Shown here: in pieces, positions 7,257 through 15,261 of the stretch | Position numbering within the stretch: the stretch's first letter is position 1 | Layout of the letters: every line of letters begins with the position of its first letter | NCBI GenBank assembly: GCA_003503995.1 | Contig: DOCA01000188.1 | Span: forward strand, 1-18,666 | Direction: 5' to 3' | From: Holosporales bacterium | Lineage (GTDB): Bacteria > Pseudomonadota > Alphaproteobacteria > Caedimonadales > UBA9215 | DNA: 18,666 nucleotides | The notes under the pieces: generated by a model | The model's input: the letters and a program-made list of their open reading frames with translations, nothing else | Told to the model about the DNA's origin: nothing | Databases searched by the model: none | Translations under genes and position numbers: made by a program

Positions 7257-7690
7257 TGCTTAGGGTTGGCATTGGCATTAACGTTGATATGACCGATGAT
7301 GTCTTAAGCGCCATTGATCAACCTGCAACCTCCCTCCGTCAACTTTTAGACACAACGCCATCAGTGGATGAAGTGTTATCAGTGCTTACAAGCAAGCTAA
7401 AGTCCCGTTTTCTATCACTGGAAGAAAATGTTTCACCTATTGACGACTATCGTTCTAAACTTCTTTATAAGAATGAAGAGATTGTGATTCGTGAGGGTGA
7501 CATCGTTATGGACGAGGAGAAGAAAGTTGTGAGGGATAGTAAGGGTAAGATAGTGTATAGGTTTAAAGAGACCAAAGGTATTTTTCATGATGTAACTAAT
7601 CAAGGTTTCTTAATACTGAGGCCTTCTTGTGGCGATGAGCTTATTATTGCCTCTGGAGAAATTGTTCCACGGGTAGAACATGACCTCTAA
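7253..7690 (+). CDS. Biotin-protein ligase homologue, C-terminal part (frame-split)
   Basis: Second frame of the split BirA-like gene. The conserved coding already begins in this frame at 7211 (IAGIIVETDFEDSV), well before the first ATG at 7253. The 145 residues from that ATG hold the end of the catalytic domain (MLRVGIGINVDM, matching the GAGIN strand of BirA) and an SH3-like C-terminal domain ending in GFLILRPSCGDELIIASGEI. The latter corresponds to the GALLLEQDG...GGEISL segment of BirA. An insertion of charged residues (about 85-115) lengthens this domain. The ATG overlaps the stop of the first frame (ATGA), and GAGGA at 7241-7245 is a well-placed ribosome-binding site, so separate translation is possible. 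The second half alone lacks a signal peptide. Its 3' end overlaps the next gene by 11 bp. Confidence 0.75.
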   Translation: MMLRVGIGINVDMTDDVLSAIDQPATSLRQLLDTTPSVDEVLSVLTSKLKSRFLSLEENVSPIDDYRSKLLYKNEEIVIREGDIVMDEEKKVVRDSKGKIVYRFKETKGIFHDVTNQGFLILRPSCGDELIIASGEIVPRVEHDL

Positions 7691-8420
7691 AGATGAGACT
7701 TCTTCTAAAAAGCCAGAGCGCCTTGCCAAAGTTATGGCAAGGTCGGGGGTTTGTTCCCGCAGAGAGGCTGAGCGTTGGATTGCTGATGGGCGTGTGAGGG
7801 TGAATGAGGTTTCCATAGATACCCCAGCCACTCTTGTCGTACCAACGGATCTCATTGAAATTGATGGTCGGCTTTTACCCAAGAAAGAAGAAACACGGCT
7901 GTGGATTTTCCATAAACCCCGCGGTATTGTAACAACTCATTTTGACCCCGAGGGTCGAGAGACCTTATTTGATCTTCTGCCGCGTCACTTGCCAGATCAT
8001 GTTATTTCTGTTGGGCGACTAGATCTTATGAGCGAAGGCTTGATTTTGCTGACAAATGATGGGGAATTGGCCCGTAAGCTTGAGCACCCTAGCAGTGAAA
8101 TTCCTCGCATTTATCAGGTGCGTATCTTTGGGAAGCTTGATCCTCGAGGCCTTGATCAACTCGCAAAGGGTATTACTGTGAATGGCGTTGATTATGGACC
8201 TATTCAATGGCGCCCAGGACCTCAAAAAGGGGATAATCAATGGCTCGAGATGACGCTGACAGAAGGAAAAAATCGCGAGATCAGGAAGGTGGTTGATCAT
8301 ATTGGCGGGCGTGTTAATCGTTTGATTCGTGTGGCGTACGGGCCTTTTAAACTGGGGGGTCTTGAATCCGGAACACTTAAAGAAATACCCTCCAGTGACC
8401 TTGCGAGTCTTCTGCAATAA
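7680..8420 (+). CDS. rluB: RluB-type 23S rRNA pseudouridine synthase
   Basis: Isomerises a uridine in 23S rRNA (U2605 for E. coli RluB) to pseudouridine. The protein has 246 residues. An S4 RNA-binding domain (about 13-60, LAKVMARSGVCSRREAERWI) precedes the RsuA/RluB catalytic domain. The catalytic aspartate is D115 in VGRLDLMSEGLILLTNDG. DPEGRETLFDLLP (89-101) is the RluB signature rather than that of RsuA. GKNREIRKV and VNRLIRVAYGPFKLG near the end complete the family pattern. The common C-terminal basic tail is short. The ATG lies within the last codons of the upstream frame, so translation is probably coupled. The exact target uridine is inferred from family. Confidence 0.94.
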   Translation: MTSKDETSSKKPERLAKVMARSGVCSRREAERWIADGRVRVNEVSIDTPATLVVPTDLIEIDGRLLPKKEETRLWIFHKPRGIVTTHFDPEGRETLFDLLPRHLPDHVISVGRLDLMSEGLILLTNDGELARKLEHPSSEIPRIYQVRIFGKLDPRGLDQLAKGITVNGVDYGPIQWRPGPQKGDNQWLEMTLTEGKNREIRKVVDHIGGRVNRLIRVAYGPFKLGGLESGTLKEIPSSDLASLLQ

Positions 8421-8498
8421 AAACTTCTCATTTCTTTGTTTTGTCGTTTTTAAAAACTTTGTTACTCTTATTGCATACAGGAAAAATGGGAGAGAAAC

Positions 8499-9986
8499 AT
8501 GTTACAAATAGGCGATGCCACAAAAGGGGACGCAACAAGCTTTGCGCCTGAAATTCAAGAGCAAAAACACTCTCAAAAATGGCAAGGCGCAAAACTTCTA
8601 CCAAGCCTGCTTGTGTTAACCGTTGCGTCGATTTTTTGGATGATGGCGCCTCCAGAAGGCCTTACCACCCAAACATGGCATCTTATGATTATTTTCCTTG
8701 CAACGATCGTTGCAGTGATTTTAAAGCCTCTTCCCATTGGGGCTATTTCTCTTATTGCAATAACTCTTTGTGTCAGCACGCAAACCTTAACCTTGAACCA
8801 AGCTCTCACTGCCTTTAGTTCAGGCGTTGTTTGGCTTGTTGTATTGGCTTTCTTCCTGGCCATGGGGTTTAAAAACACGGGTCTTGGCACGCGTATTGCT
8901 TATTTTTTTGTATCGTTATTAGGAAAAAGTACTCTCGGGCTTTCCTATGGATTTGTGTTGACGGAGTTGTTGTTGGCACCTTTTGTGCCGAGCAATACAG
9001 CTCGAGGAGCAGGTATTGTTTTTCCTGTGGCCAATGCCCTTGTTAAAGAACAAGGAAGTGACCCAAAGGATAAAACAGAACGTAAATTAGGTGCTTTTTT
9101 ATTAACCGTCTGTTTTCAGGTCAACATGGTGACATCAGCCATGTTTTTAACAGGTCTTGTGGGGAACCCCCTCATTGCAAATCTTGCCTCTACTGCGAAT
9201 GTAACTATTGATTGGGGCACATGGGCGCTGGCAGCCATTGTGCCAGGGCTAGTGAATTTGGCCATTATTCCTTGGGCTCTTTATAAATTTTATCCTCCCG
9301 AGGTAACGGACTCACCGAAGGCACAGTTGGTTGCAAAGGAGAAGCTTAAAAAGCTTGGGCCTTTGTCTATGAATGAGAAGTTTATGCTAGCAACATTTGC
9401 TGGTATTTTAACTCTCTGGATTTTTGGAGGGCAATATGGCATTAAGCCGACAACGGCGGCTCTCATTGGTTTCGCTATTTTGTTGTTTTTTGGTGTATTG
9501 AACTGGAAAGACTGCATCAAAGAAACAGGGGCTTGGGAGACACTGATGTGGTTTGCGCCTCTCCTTATGATGGCAGGGTTTTTAACGAAGTTTGGCATGA
9601 TGGATTGGTTCTCCCTTCAAATGAAAGGTGTTGTTGGTGGTTTAAGTTGGCCAATCACTTTTGCTATTGTGGCCCTTGTTTATTTTTATATTCATTATCT
9701 TTTTGCGAGTGTAACCGCTAGAATCACAGCGCTTTATGGAGCCCTTCTTGCTGTTTTGGTTGCGGCGGGAACGCCTCCAATGCTGGCTGCCATGGGGCTT
9801 GCTGTATTATCTGCGTTGGCTGGAACGTTAACGCACTTTGGCACAGGGACGGCACCTGTTTATTTTGGGGCAGGGTATGTTTCTGTTAAAGAGTGGTGGC
9901 GCAATAGTTTCTTTTTGAGTGCCATTAATTTAACTGTTTGGGCAGTTGTTGGAGGCGTGTGGTGGAAATTCCTTGGATATTGGTAG
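8499..9986 (+). CDS. DASS-family (SLC13) dicarboxylate/anion transporter
   Basis: Inner-membrane carrier of 495 residues with more than ten hydrophobic segments. The pattern is that of the 2-oxoglutarate/malate translocator branch of DASS (plant DiT, bacterial CitT/TtdT/YbhI). APFVPSNTARGAG (160-172) holds the first SNT substrate/cation motif. FASVTARITALYGA (about 402-415) holds the second, here SVT. The ending FGTGTAPVYFGAGYV plus VKEWWRNSF is typical. Substrate is probably a C4-C5 dicarboxylate, by exchange or symport; the sequence alone cannot decide. The first 30 residues are polar and cytosolic. GGGAGAG precedes the ATG. A 78-bp AT-rich leader separates it from rluB, so it may have its own promoter, though I found no convincing one. 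Confidence 0.92.
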   Translation: MLQIGDATKGDATSFAPEIQEQKHSQKWQGAKLLPSLLVLTVASIFWMMAPPEGLTTQTWHLMIIFLATIVAVILKPLPIGAISLIAITLCVSTQTLTLNQALTAFSSGVVWLVVLAFFLAMGFKNTGLGTRIAYFFVSLLGKSTLGLSYGFVLTELLLAPFVPSNTARGAGIVFPVANALVKEQGSDPKDKTERKLGAFLLTVCFQVNMVTSAMFLTGLVGNPLIANLASTANVTIDWGTWALAAIVPGLVNLAIIPWALYKFYPPEVTDSPKAQLVAKEKLKKLGPLSMNEKFMLATFAGILTLWIFGGQYGIKPTTAALIGFAILLFFGVLNWKDCIKETGAWETLMWFAPLLMMAGFLTKFGMMDWFSLQMKGVVGGLSWPITFAIVALVYFYIHYLFASVTARITALYGALLAVLVAAGTPPMLAAMGLAVLSALAGTLTHFGTGTAPVYFGAGYVSVKEWWRNSFFLSAINLTVWAVVGGVWWKFLGYW

Positions 9987-10031
9987 ACTTTTTTGCGTAA
10001 AAAATCTTGAGCCATTTAATAGGACACTTTA

Positions 10032-11387
10032 ATGAAGATTACTTTTTTAGGCGCAACGGGAACCGTTACGGGATCGAAATATTTGATCCAACAAGGGGAG
10101 AAAAAAATCCTCGTCGATTGTGGGCTATTTCAGGGGTATAAAGAGCTGCGTCTTCGCAATTGGAATAGATTACCCTTTGATCCTGCAAGCCTTGATGCTG
10201 TTCTTTTAACTCATGCGCATATTGATCACAGTGGTTATATTCCTCTTTTAATAAAGCAAGGTTTTAAGGGGAAGGTATATTGCTCTGAAGCAACCTATGC
10301 GCTTTGTCAGATTTTACTGCCTGATAGCGGTTATTTGCATGAAGAGGACGCAAGGCGAGCCAACAAGTATGGTTATACAAAACATAAACCGGCTTTGCCC
10401 TTATACACGGAAAAGGATGCAAGAGAGTCTCTCAATCAGTTTCGTACGGTGGTTTTTGGAAAGCCTGTCTACCTTGATGACGAACTTCATTTTACCTTGA
10501 GTCGAGCAGGACATATCTTAGGAGCCTCTTTTATTGCTCTTTCCGATGCTCAGAGAACAGTTACGTTTTCCGGGGATCTTGGGCGTTACAATGACCCTAT
10601 TATGAAGAACCCAGCGGAACTTCAACACACGGATTTCTTACTTGTTGAATCAACCTATGGGGATCGTTTGCATTCTAAAATAGACCCACTGGAAGAAATT
10701 GGAGAGGTTGTTCGCAGTACTGCTGCTAAAGGAGGAAGTGTAATTGTACCTGCTTTTGCTGTTGGACGAGCACAATCCATGCTTTACTATCTCTATCAAT
10801 TAAAGCAATCAGGCTCTATCCCTGATTTACCCATATTTTTAGATAGCCCTATGGCCATTAGCGCAACGAAGCTCCTCTGTCATTTTCATAATGAACACAG
10901 ACTTCCTGAAGGGCTTTGTGCAGATGTTTGTAATGTGGCAACATATGTGAATACAGTTGACGATTCCAAACGTCTTGAGCAATCGCGTATGCCCAGTGTA
11001 ATTATTTCAGCCAGTGGTATGGCGACAGGAGGACGTATTTTACATCACCTTAAACACTTTATGGTGGATCCTAGAAACACGATCCTTTTTACTGGCTTTC
11101 AAGCTGGTGGCACAAGAGGCGACCGCATGGTTAAAGGTGAAAAAGAAATTAAAATTCATGGCCAATTCTATTCGGTGGAAGCACGCGTTGAAAATTTAAT
11201 GAGCCTGTCAGCCCATGCAGATTATGAGGGTATTTTAGATTGGCTTAGAGGCTTTAAGCGCCCTCCTAGAAGAACGTTTATTACCCACGGTGAACCTGCT
11301 GCAGCCTTATCCCTTAAAGAAAAAATAGAAAAAGAATTTGATTGGGATGTTATTATTCCCCAGTACTTAGAGTCACAGGAATTATGA
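10032..11387 (+). CDS. Metallo-beta-lactamase-fold beta-CASP RNase (CPSF73/YSH1-like)
   Basis: Predicted zinc-dependent RNA endo/exonuclease of 451 residues. Metallo-beta-lactamase motif 2 is THAHIDH (60-66). Other zinc ligands are H161 (AGHILG) and D182 (SGDLGR). The beta-CASP signatures follow: VESTYGDR, PAFAVGRAQ, ISASGMATGGR, and near the end SAHAD and THGE. This is the layout of bacterial and archaeal homologues of CPSF73, without the N-terminal KH domains of archaeal aCPSF1. Its stop overlaps the next start by 4 bp (ATGA), which ties it to the phosphorylase and PRPP-synthetase homologue downstream. RNA as substrate is inferred from family; the cassette suggests RNA turnover feeding salvage. 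Confidence 0.93.
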   Translation: MKITFLGATGTVTGSKYLIQQGEKKILVDCGLFQGYKELRLRNWNRLPFDPASLDAVLLTHAHIDHSGYIPLLIKQGFKGKVYCSEATYALCQILLPDSGYLHEEDARRANKYGYTKHKPALPLYTEKDARESLNQFRTVVFGKPVYLDDELHFTLSRAGHILGASFIALSDAQRTVTFSGDLGRYNDPIMKNPAELQHTDFLLVESTYGDRLHSKIDPLEEIGEVVRSTAAKGGSVIVPAFAVGRAQSMLYYLYQLKQSGSIPDLPIFLDSPMAISATKLLCHFHNEHRLPEGLCADVCNVATYVNTVDDSKRLEQSRMPSVIISASGMATGGRILHHLKHFMVDPRNTILFTGFQAGGTRGDRMVKGEKEIKIHGQFYSVEARVENLMSLSAHADYEGILDWLRGFKRPPRRTFITHGEPAAALSLKEKIEKEFDWDVIIPQYLESQEL

Positions 11388-12895
11388 TAACAATCCCCAA
11401 ATCTACTCTTCACCTAAGGCGCCTTGGCATTGATACCTATAAAGAATCCGTTATTTATATGCGAGAAGACTGCCATATTTGCTTGGCTGAAGGCTTTGAA
11501 GTTCAAGCCCGCGTGAAAGTGAGTTTGGGAGAGCGCTCCATCATTGCAACCTTGAACATGATTAAGTCTGATTTTCTGGTCCATGGTAAAGCAAGTTTGT
11601 CAGAATATGCGTGGCAGCTTCTTGCGGCGAATGAAGGAGATGAAATTACAGTAAGCCACGCTAAATCTATTCCGTCTCTTAGCCATGTTCGTGCAAAAAT
11701 CTATGGTAATGTCCTTTCTGATGATAATTTTTGTGAAATTATTAAAGATATTACCCTCGGGCGCTATTCTGATATTCATATTTCTTCTTTTTTAACAGCT
11801 TGTGCAGGGGGGCGCCTGAACCCCCAAGAGATTATTAATTTAACACAAGCTATGGTAAAGGCGGGAGATCGTTTGAGTTGGCCATCGGATATTGTTGTCG
11901 ATAAGCATTGTGTTGGTGGACTACCTGGTAATCGGACAACGCCCATCATCGTTTCTATTGTCGCAGCTTTTGGATTGGTCATGCCCAAAACGTCTTCTCG
12001 GGCTATTACATCCCCAGCAGGCACCGCTGATACTATGGAGGTTCTTGCTCCCGTTGAATTAGATGTTTTTACATTACAAAATGTAGTGGAAAAAGAGAAG
12101 GGTTGCATTGCCTGGGGAGGATCCGTTTCTCTAAGTCCTGCTGACGATATGATGATCCGTGTAGAAACGGCCCTTGACCTTGATAGTGAAGGACAGCTAG
12201 TCGCCTCGGTTTTATCCAAAAAAATTGCAGCAGGGTCAACCCATGTTTTGATTGATATTCCTATTGGCCCAACAGCAAAGGTTCGATCCCAAAAAATGGC
12301 AGATTTGTTGAAGGATTATCTTGAATCCGTTGGCAAAAGCCTTGGTATTGTCGTGAAAATTATTTTTAGCGACGGTACACAACCCGTGGGCCGTGGTGTT
12401 GGCCCCGCCCTTGAGGCGCGCGATATTATATCTGTCTTAAAGGTTGCCCCTGATGCGCCACAGGATTTGCGAGAGCGTAGTCTTGTTTTGGCGGGTCATA
12501 TTATTGAGTTTTCCCCTAATGTGAAGGAGGGTGACGGCTTAAACATTGCTACACAAATTCTTGATAGTAGCCAAGCTTGGGAAAAATTTCAAAGAATTTG
12601 CACAGCACAAGGTGGAATGAGAGAAATTCCAAAAGCGCCGTTTACTCATGTTTATAAAGCACAACAGAAAGGTACTATTGTACAAATTGATAACCGCCAG
12701 CTCTCCCTCGTTGCTAAGTTTGCTGGGGCGCCGTCTGCAAAAGCAGCAGGGATTGACCTATCTATTTTCCTTGGAAAGGTTGTTGAAAAAGGAGATGATC
12801 TTTTCACAGTTCATGCGAACTCATCGGGAGAGCTTGCTTATACCCTAGATTATTTGCATGATAATACTGATATTATAATAATTCAGGAGGAATAG
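11384..12895 (+). CDS. AMP phosphorylase / putative thymidine phosphorylase (long, archaeal-type family)
   Basis: Phosphorolytic nucleoside/nucleotide-cleaving enzyme, 503 residues from the ATG at 11384. E. coli DeoA has about 440; the extra N-terminal domain (about residues 1-85) matches archaeal AMP phosphorylases and bacterial 'putative thymidine phosphorylase' proteins. Signatures: DKHCVGGLPGNRTTPI (173-188), where DeoA-type enzymes have KHSTGGVGD, and TSSRAITSPAGTADTMEVL (203-221). A C-terminal swivelling domain (AGAPSAKAAGIDL) follows. In archaea such enzymes convert NMP plus phosphate into base and ribose 1,5-bisphosphate, and that reaction is likely here but unproven. AGGA precedes the ATG, which overlaps the RNase stop. 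An earlier in-frame ATG at 11342 lies deep in the RNase gene and was not used. Confidence 0.9.
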   Translation: MITIPKSTLHLRRLGIDTYKESVIYMREDCHICLAEGFEVQARVKVSLGERSIIATLNMIKSDFLVHGKASLSEYAWQLLAANEGDEITVSHAKSIPSLSHVRAKIYGNVLSDDNFCEIIKDITLGRYSDIHISSFLTACAGGRLNPQEIINLTQAMVKAGDRLSWPSDIVVDKHCVGGLPGNRTTPIIVSIVAAFGLVMPKTSSRAITSPAGTADTMEVLAPVELDVFTLQNVVEKEKGCIAWGGSVSLSPADDMMIRVETALDLDSEGQLVASVLSKKIAAGSTHVLIDIPIGPTAKVRSQKMADLLKDYLESVGKSLGIVVKIIFSDGTQPVGRGVGPALEARDIISVLKVAPDAPQDLRERSLVLAGHIIEFSPNVKEGDGLNIATQILDSSQAWEKFQRICTAQGGMREIPKAPFTHVYKAQQKGTIVQIDNRQLSLVAKFAGAPSAKAAGIDLSIFLGKVVEKGDDLFTVHANSSGELAYTLDYLHDNTDIIIIQEE

Positions 12896-12896
12896 A

Positions 12897-13793
12897 GTGC
12901 CTCTCTTATTTCACTTTCCAGGATACGAATCTGTTGCACATAGCTTAAAGGAACACCTTAGCAGTTGTGCTTTAGGACGGGCAACTGTCAGGCATTTTCC
13001 AGATGGAGAATCTTTTGTTCAGCTTCACACAGACGTAAAAGGCAAAGATGTTATTCTTCTTTGCGGTTTGGACCAACCTGATACTAAGGCAATGGCCCTC
13101 CTGTTTTTTACAAAAGTTGCCAAAGAGCTCGGCGCTAAAAGTGTGGGGCTTGTGACGCCCTATTTGGGTTATATGCGTCAAGACAAGAAATTTCATGAGG
13201 GGGAAGCCATTACTTCAAATTTGTTTGCTGCTTTTTTGTCTCAACACGTTGATTGGCTTGTGACCATTGACCCTCACCTCCATCGCCATAAAACATTAGA
13301 AGAAATTTACACAATCCCAACAAAGGTTTTACATGCGGCTGATACTATCTCGGCGTGGATAAAAGAGAATGTTGATAAGCCTTTAATTATTGGACCCGAT
13401 GAAGAAAGTGAACAATGGGTCTTTGATGTTGCGCAAAAAGCTAACGCGCCTTTTATTGTACTCACCAAAAAACGCCATGGAGATCGTGACGTTGAGGTTT
13501 CTGTGCCAAAAATGGATTCTTACAAAGATCATACCCCTATTCTTGTAGATGATATTATTTCAACGGCGCGCACAATGATTGAAACGGTCTCTCATCTTGA
13601 AAAGGCAGGGACTAAACCGCCTACTTGTATTGGTGTGCACGGTGTTTTTGCGAAAGGTGCTTATGAAAATCTTCTGAAGGTTGGTATCAAAAAGGTTGTC
13701 ACCTGTAATACTATTATTCACCCGTCTAATGCCATTGATATCGTGCCTCTTGTAGCCGTGGGTATCAGAGAATTATCTTGCTGCACTGGATAA
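12897..13793 (+). CDS. Divergent ribose-phosphate pyrophosphokinase (PRPP synthetase) homologue
   Basis: A 298-residue member of the PRPP synthetase / type I phosphoribosyltransferase group. It starts with GTG, preceded by GGAGGAA, one base after the phosphorylase stop. Visible motifs: RHFPDGESFVQL (32-43), PYLGYMRQDKKFHEGEAITS (88-107), IDPHLHRH (124-131), flexible-loop-like TKKRHGD (190-196) and the PRPP loop VDDIISTART (217-226). It departs from classical Prs in two places: the ribose-5-phosphate/ATP segment PDxGG is PDEESEQW (167-174), and the loop has S and R where VDDxxDTAGT is usual. It may make PRPP from ribose 5-phosphate or from the ribose bisphosphate its neighbour would release. 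That last idea is inference. Confidence 0.85.
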   Translation: MPLLFHFPGYESVAHSLKEHLSSCALGRATVRHFPDGESFVQLHTDVKGKDVILLCGLDQPDTKAMALLFFTKVAKELGAKSVGLVTPYLGYMRQDKKFHEGEAITSNLFAAFLSQHVDWLVTIDPHLHRHKTLEEIYTIPTKVLHAADTISAWIKENVDKPLIIGPDEESEQWVFDVAQKANAPFIVLTKKRHGDRDVEVSVPKMDSYKDHTPILVDDIISTARTMIETVSHLEKAGTKPPTCIGVHGVFAKGAYENLLKVGIKKVVTCNTIIHPSNAIDIVPLVAVGIRELSCCTG

Positions 13794-13837
13794 TTCCCTA
13801 TAAAAATAATAAAATATTTCCTCATTCGGCAGAGCTT

Positions 13838-14539
13838 ATGACACCTTTTATTTATACTCTTAATGATCACAATGTAGAGGTCCACCCTCGCCGTCATAAG
13901 CAAGCAAAGCGTTTAAATATGCGTTTTGATCCCTTGAAAAATACAGTTATTTTAACACTGCCACCTCGAGCAACACAAAAGCAAATGGCTGATTTTCTTA
14001 AAAAGGCGGAAGGGTGGATTGAAAAAAAAGTTTCAAAAAAGGTGGAAGTCGTTACTTTTGAAGATAGGGGTGTTATTAACCTCTTAGGAGAACAGCTCAC
14101 CATCACTCACCAAAGAAACTTTACTTGTCGTGCCGTCAAGATAGAAGGAGATAACCTTGTTGTTTACGGCCCAAAGGACCGTCTCGGTGATATGGTCACT
14201 GTTTTTTTGAAGCGTCATGCGCAGGAAAAATTTACCGAAATTTGCGAGAATTATGCAGAGAAAACTGGAGAAGACATTAATAAAATTACGATACGGACTC
14301 AAAAGTCCCGTTGGGGAAGTTGCTCCTCACAGAGAAATATTTCTCTAAATTGGCGTCTCATGTTCGCTCCTTATGAGGTGGCGTCTTATGTCTGCGCACA
14401 CGAAGTCGCTCATTTGAAGGAAATGAATCACAGCAAGGCTTTTTGGAAAATTGTAGAAAGTTTAAGTCCAACTTACAAAGAGAATGTGAAGTGGTTGAAG
14501 GATAATGGGCAGGATCTTTTTAAATACGGCGCCTCATAG
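13838..14539 (+). CDS. YgjP-like (DUF45/M48-type) zinc metallopeptidase
   Basis: Predicted cytosolic metallopeptidase of unknown physiological substrate, 233 residues from the ATG at 13838. The C-terminal half carries the family signature. SRWGSCSS (157-164) precedes the zinc site HEVAH (188-192, catalytic E189), with third ligand H198 in MNHSKAFW. The N-terminal half is the strand-rich, basic YgjP region (RRHKQAKRLNMRF, then LPPRATQKQM). The frame continues upstream to a TTG at 13778 inside the preceding gene. That start was rejected because those residues are not family-like and the ATG gives normal length. It follows the PRPP-synthetase homologue by 44 bp and may be co-transcribed, though no functional link is evident. 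Confidence 0.9.
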   Translation: MTPFIYTLNDHNVEVHPRRHKQAKRLNMRFDPLKNTVILTLPPRATQKQMADFLKKAEGWIEKKVSKKVEVVTFEDRGVINLLGEQLTITHQRNFTCRAVKIEGDNLVVYGPKDRLGDMVTVFLKRHAQEKFTEICENYAEKTGEDINKITIRTQKSRWGSCSSQRNISLNWRLMFAPYEVASYVCAHEVAHLKEMNHSKAFWKIVESLSPTYKENVKWLKDNGQDLFKYGAS

Positions 14540-14616
14540 ACTTCCCCTAAAGACCCTAAACGTCGCCATTTGTTCATAAACTAAAAGGATGTCGATTGCT
14601 CTTTCCTAGACTGGAA

Positions 14617-14629
14617 CCTTTTAAAAAGG
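14617..14629. repeat. 13-bp palindrome between convergent genes
   Basis: CCTTTTAAAAAGG is a perfect palindrome about one central base, in the 107-bp gap between the convergent metallopeptidase and ProQ genes. It could form part of a bidirectional terminator, but the stem is AT-rich and no clear T-tract follows on either strand. The rest of the gap shows no other signal I can support. Confidence 0.25.
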
Positions 14630-14646
14630 CTTTACTTGTCTGGAAT

Positions 14647-15126
14647 TTAGTCTTTTTTGTCGGCTTTTTCTTTTTCGCTTTCGCGCTCGCGGAGCCAGTC
14701 AATGGCAAATGTTTTATGCTCATCGGTGAGTTCTTCAACAAGTTGCCCTTTTAGATCATAGCGGCCTTTTGAGGCTAGAACGCCATTCATATAGGGATAG
14801 CTATAAACATAGTGGCTAAGAGCCTTTTTGAGCATGCGCTTTGTTACAGGAGGCTTATCACCAAAGGCCTCGATGATATCTTTTTCCACATGGCGTTTTA
14901 GGGGCTTGCTGCGCTCTTTGAAAAAGAGGTCAGGGTATGTTTTATAAAGCCACTTCACAGTGCGGCCTAACTCAGTGATGGGAGGCTTGTGAGTTGAGGG
15001 ACGGCGTTCAGGACGCACAAATGGTTTCCTCTCAACACTTTTTTGAGGGTTTTTCATTTTATCGAGCTCAGCTAATTTTTCTGCGCTTAAGCTCGTTTTG
15101 AGGGTAATTTTTTTACGCTCTGTCAT
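14647..15126 (-). CDS. ProQ/FinO-family RNA chaperone
   Basis: Predicted small-RNA-binding regulator of 159 residues. The basic, Pro-rich N-terminal arm (about 1-48) is probably disordered. The ProQ/FinO domain follows: VKWLYKTYPDLFF, KPLKRHVEKDIIEAF (the family's PLKxGI-like segment), VTKRMLKKALSHYVYSYPYM, then ASKGRYDLKGQ, the family's R-x-D-L-x-G element. A short charged C-terminal helix ends in ESEKEKADKKD. There is no ProQ-type C-terminal Tudor-like domain, so this is a minimal, FinO-core type. AGAGAG precedes the ATG. It is divergent from the GT9 gene across a 135-bp gap. RNA targets are unknown. Confidence 0.9.
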   Translation of the reverse strand: MTERKKITLKTSLSAEKLAELDKMKNPQKSVERKPFVRPERRPSTHKPPITELGRTVKWLYKTYPDLFFKERSKPLKRHVEKDIIEAFGDKPPVTKRMLKKALSHYVYSYPYMNGVLASKGRYDLKGQLVEELTDEHKTFAIDWLRERESEKEKADKKD

Positions 15127-15202
15127 GAATCTCTCTGACTCTATTTAATTTAGTTGATCCTTTCTGCCATATTTCGCGCTATTTGTCCAACTTTTTTTAT
15201 GG

Positions 15203-15231
15203 TTTTCAAATATTAGAAAAGATTTTATATT
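15203..15231 (+). promoter_or_regulatory. Candidate sigma-70 promoter for the GT9 gene
   Basis: TTTTCA (15203-15208), a 17-bp spacer, then TATATT (15226-15231), about 30 bp before the GT9 ATG in the divergent gap with proQ. Found by eye. I did not find an equally good match on the minus strand for the proQ-type gene. Confidence 0.4.
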
Positions 15232-15261
15232 AAGTTTTTAAAGAGTCGATCTGGTATTTAT

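Noticed and set aside
8446..8457. 12-bp palindrome GTTTTTAAAAAC after rluB as a terminator
   Set aside because: A/T-only core with no room for a loop and no T-tract; it would not form a stable hairpin.
9985..10007. T6-GCGT-A6 hairpin after the DASS gene as a terminator
   Set aside because: The stem is entirely A-T with a bulge and lacks a T-tract after it, so it is too weak to call.
13778..13837. Longer YgjP-like frame from a TTG at 13778
   Set aside because: It would start inside the preceding coding sequence with unlike residues; the ATG at 13838 gives a normal N-terminus.
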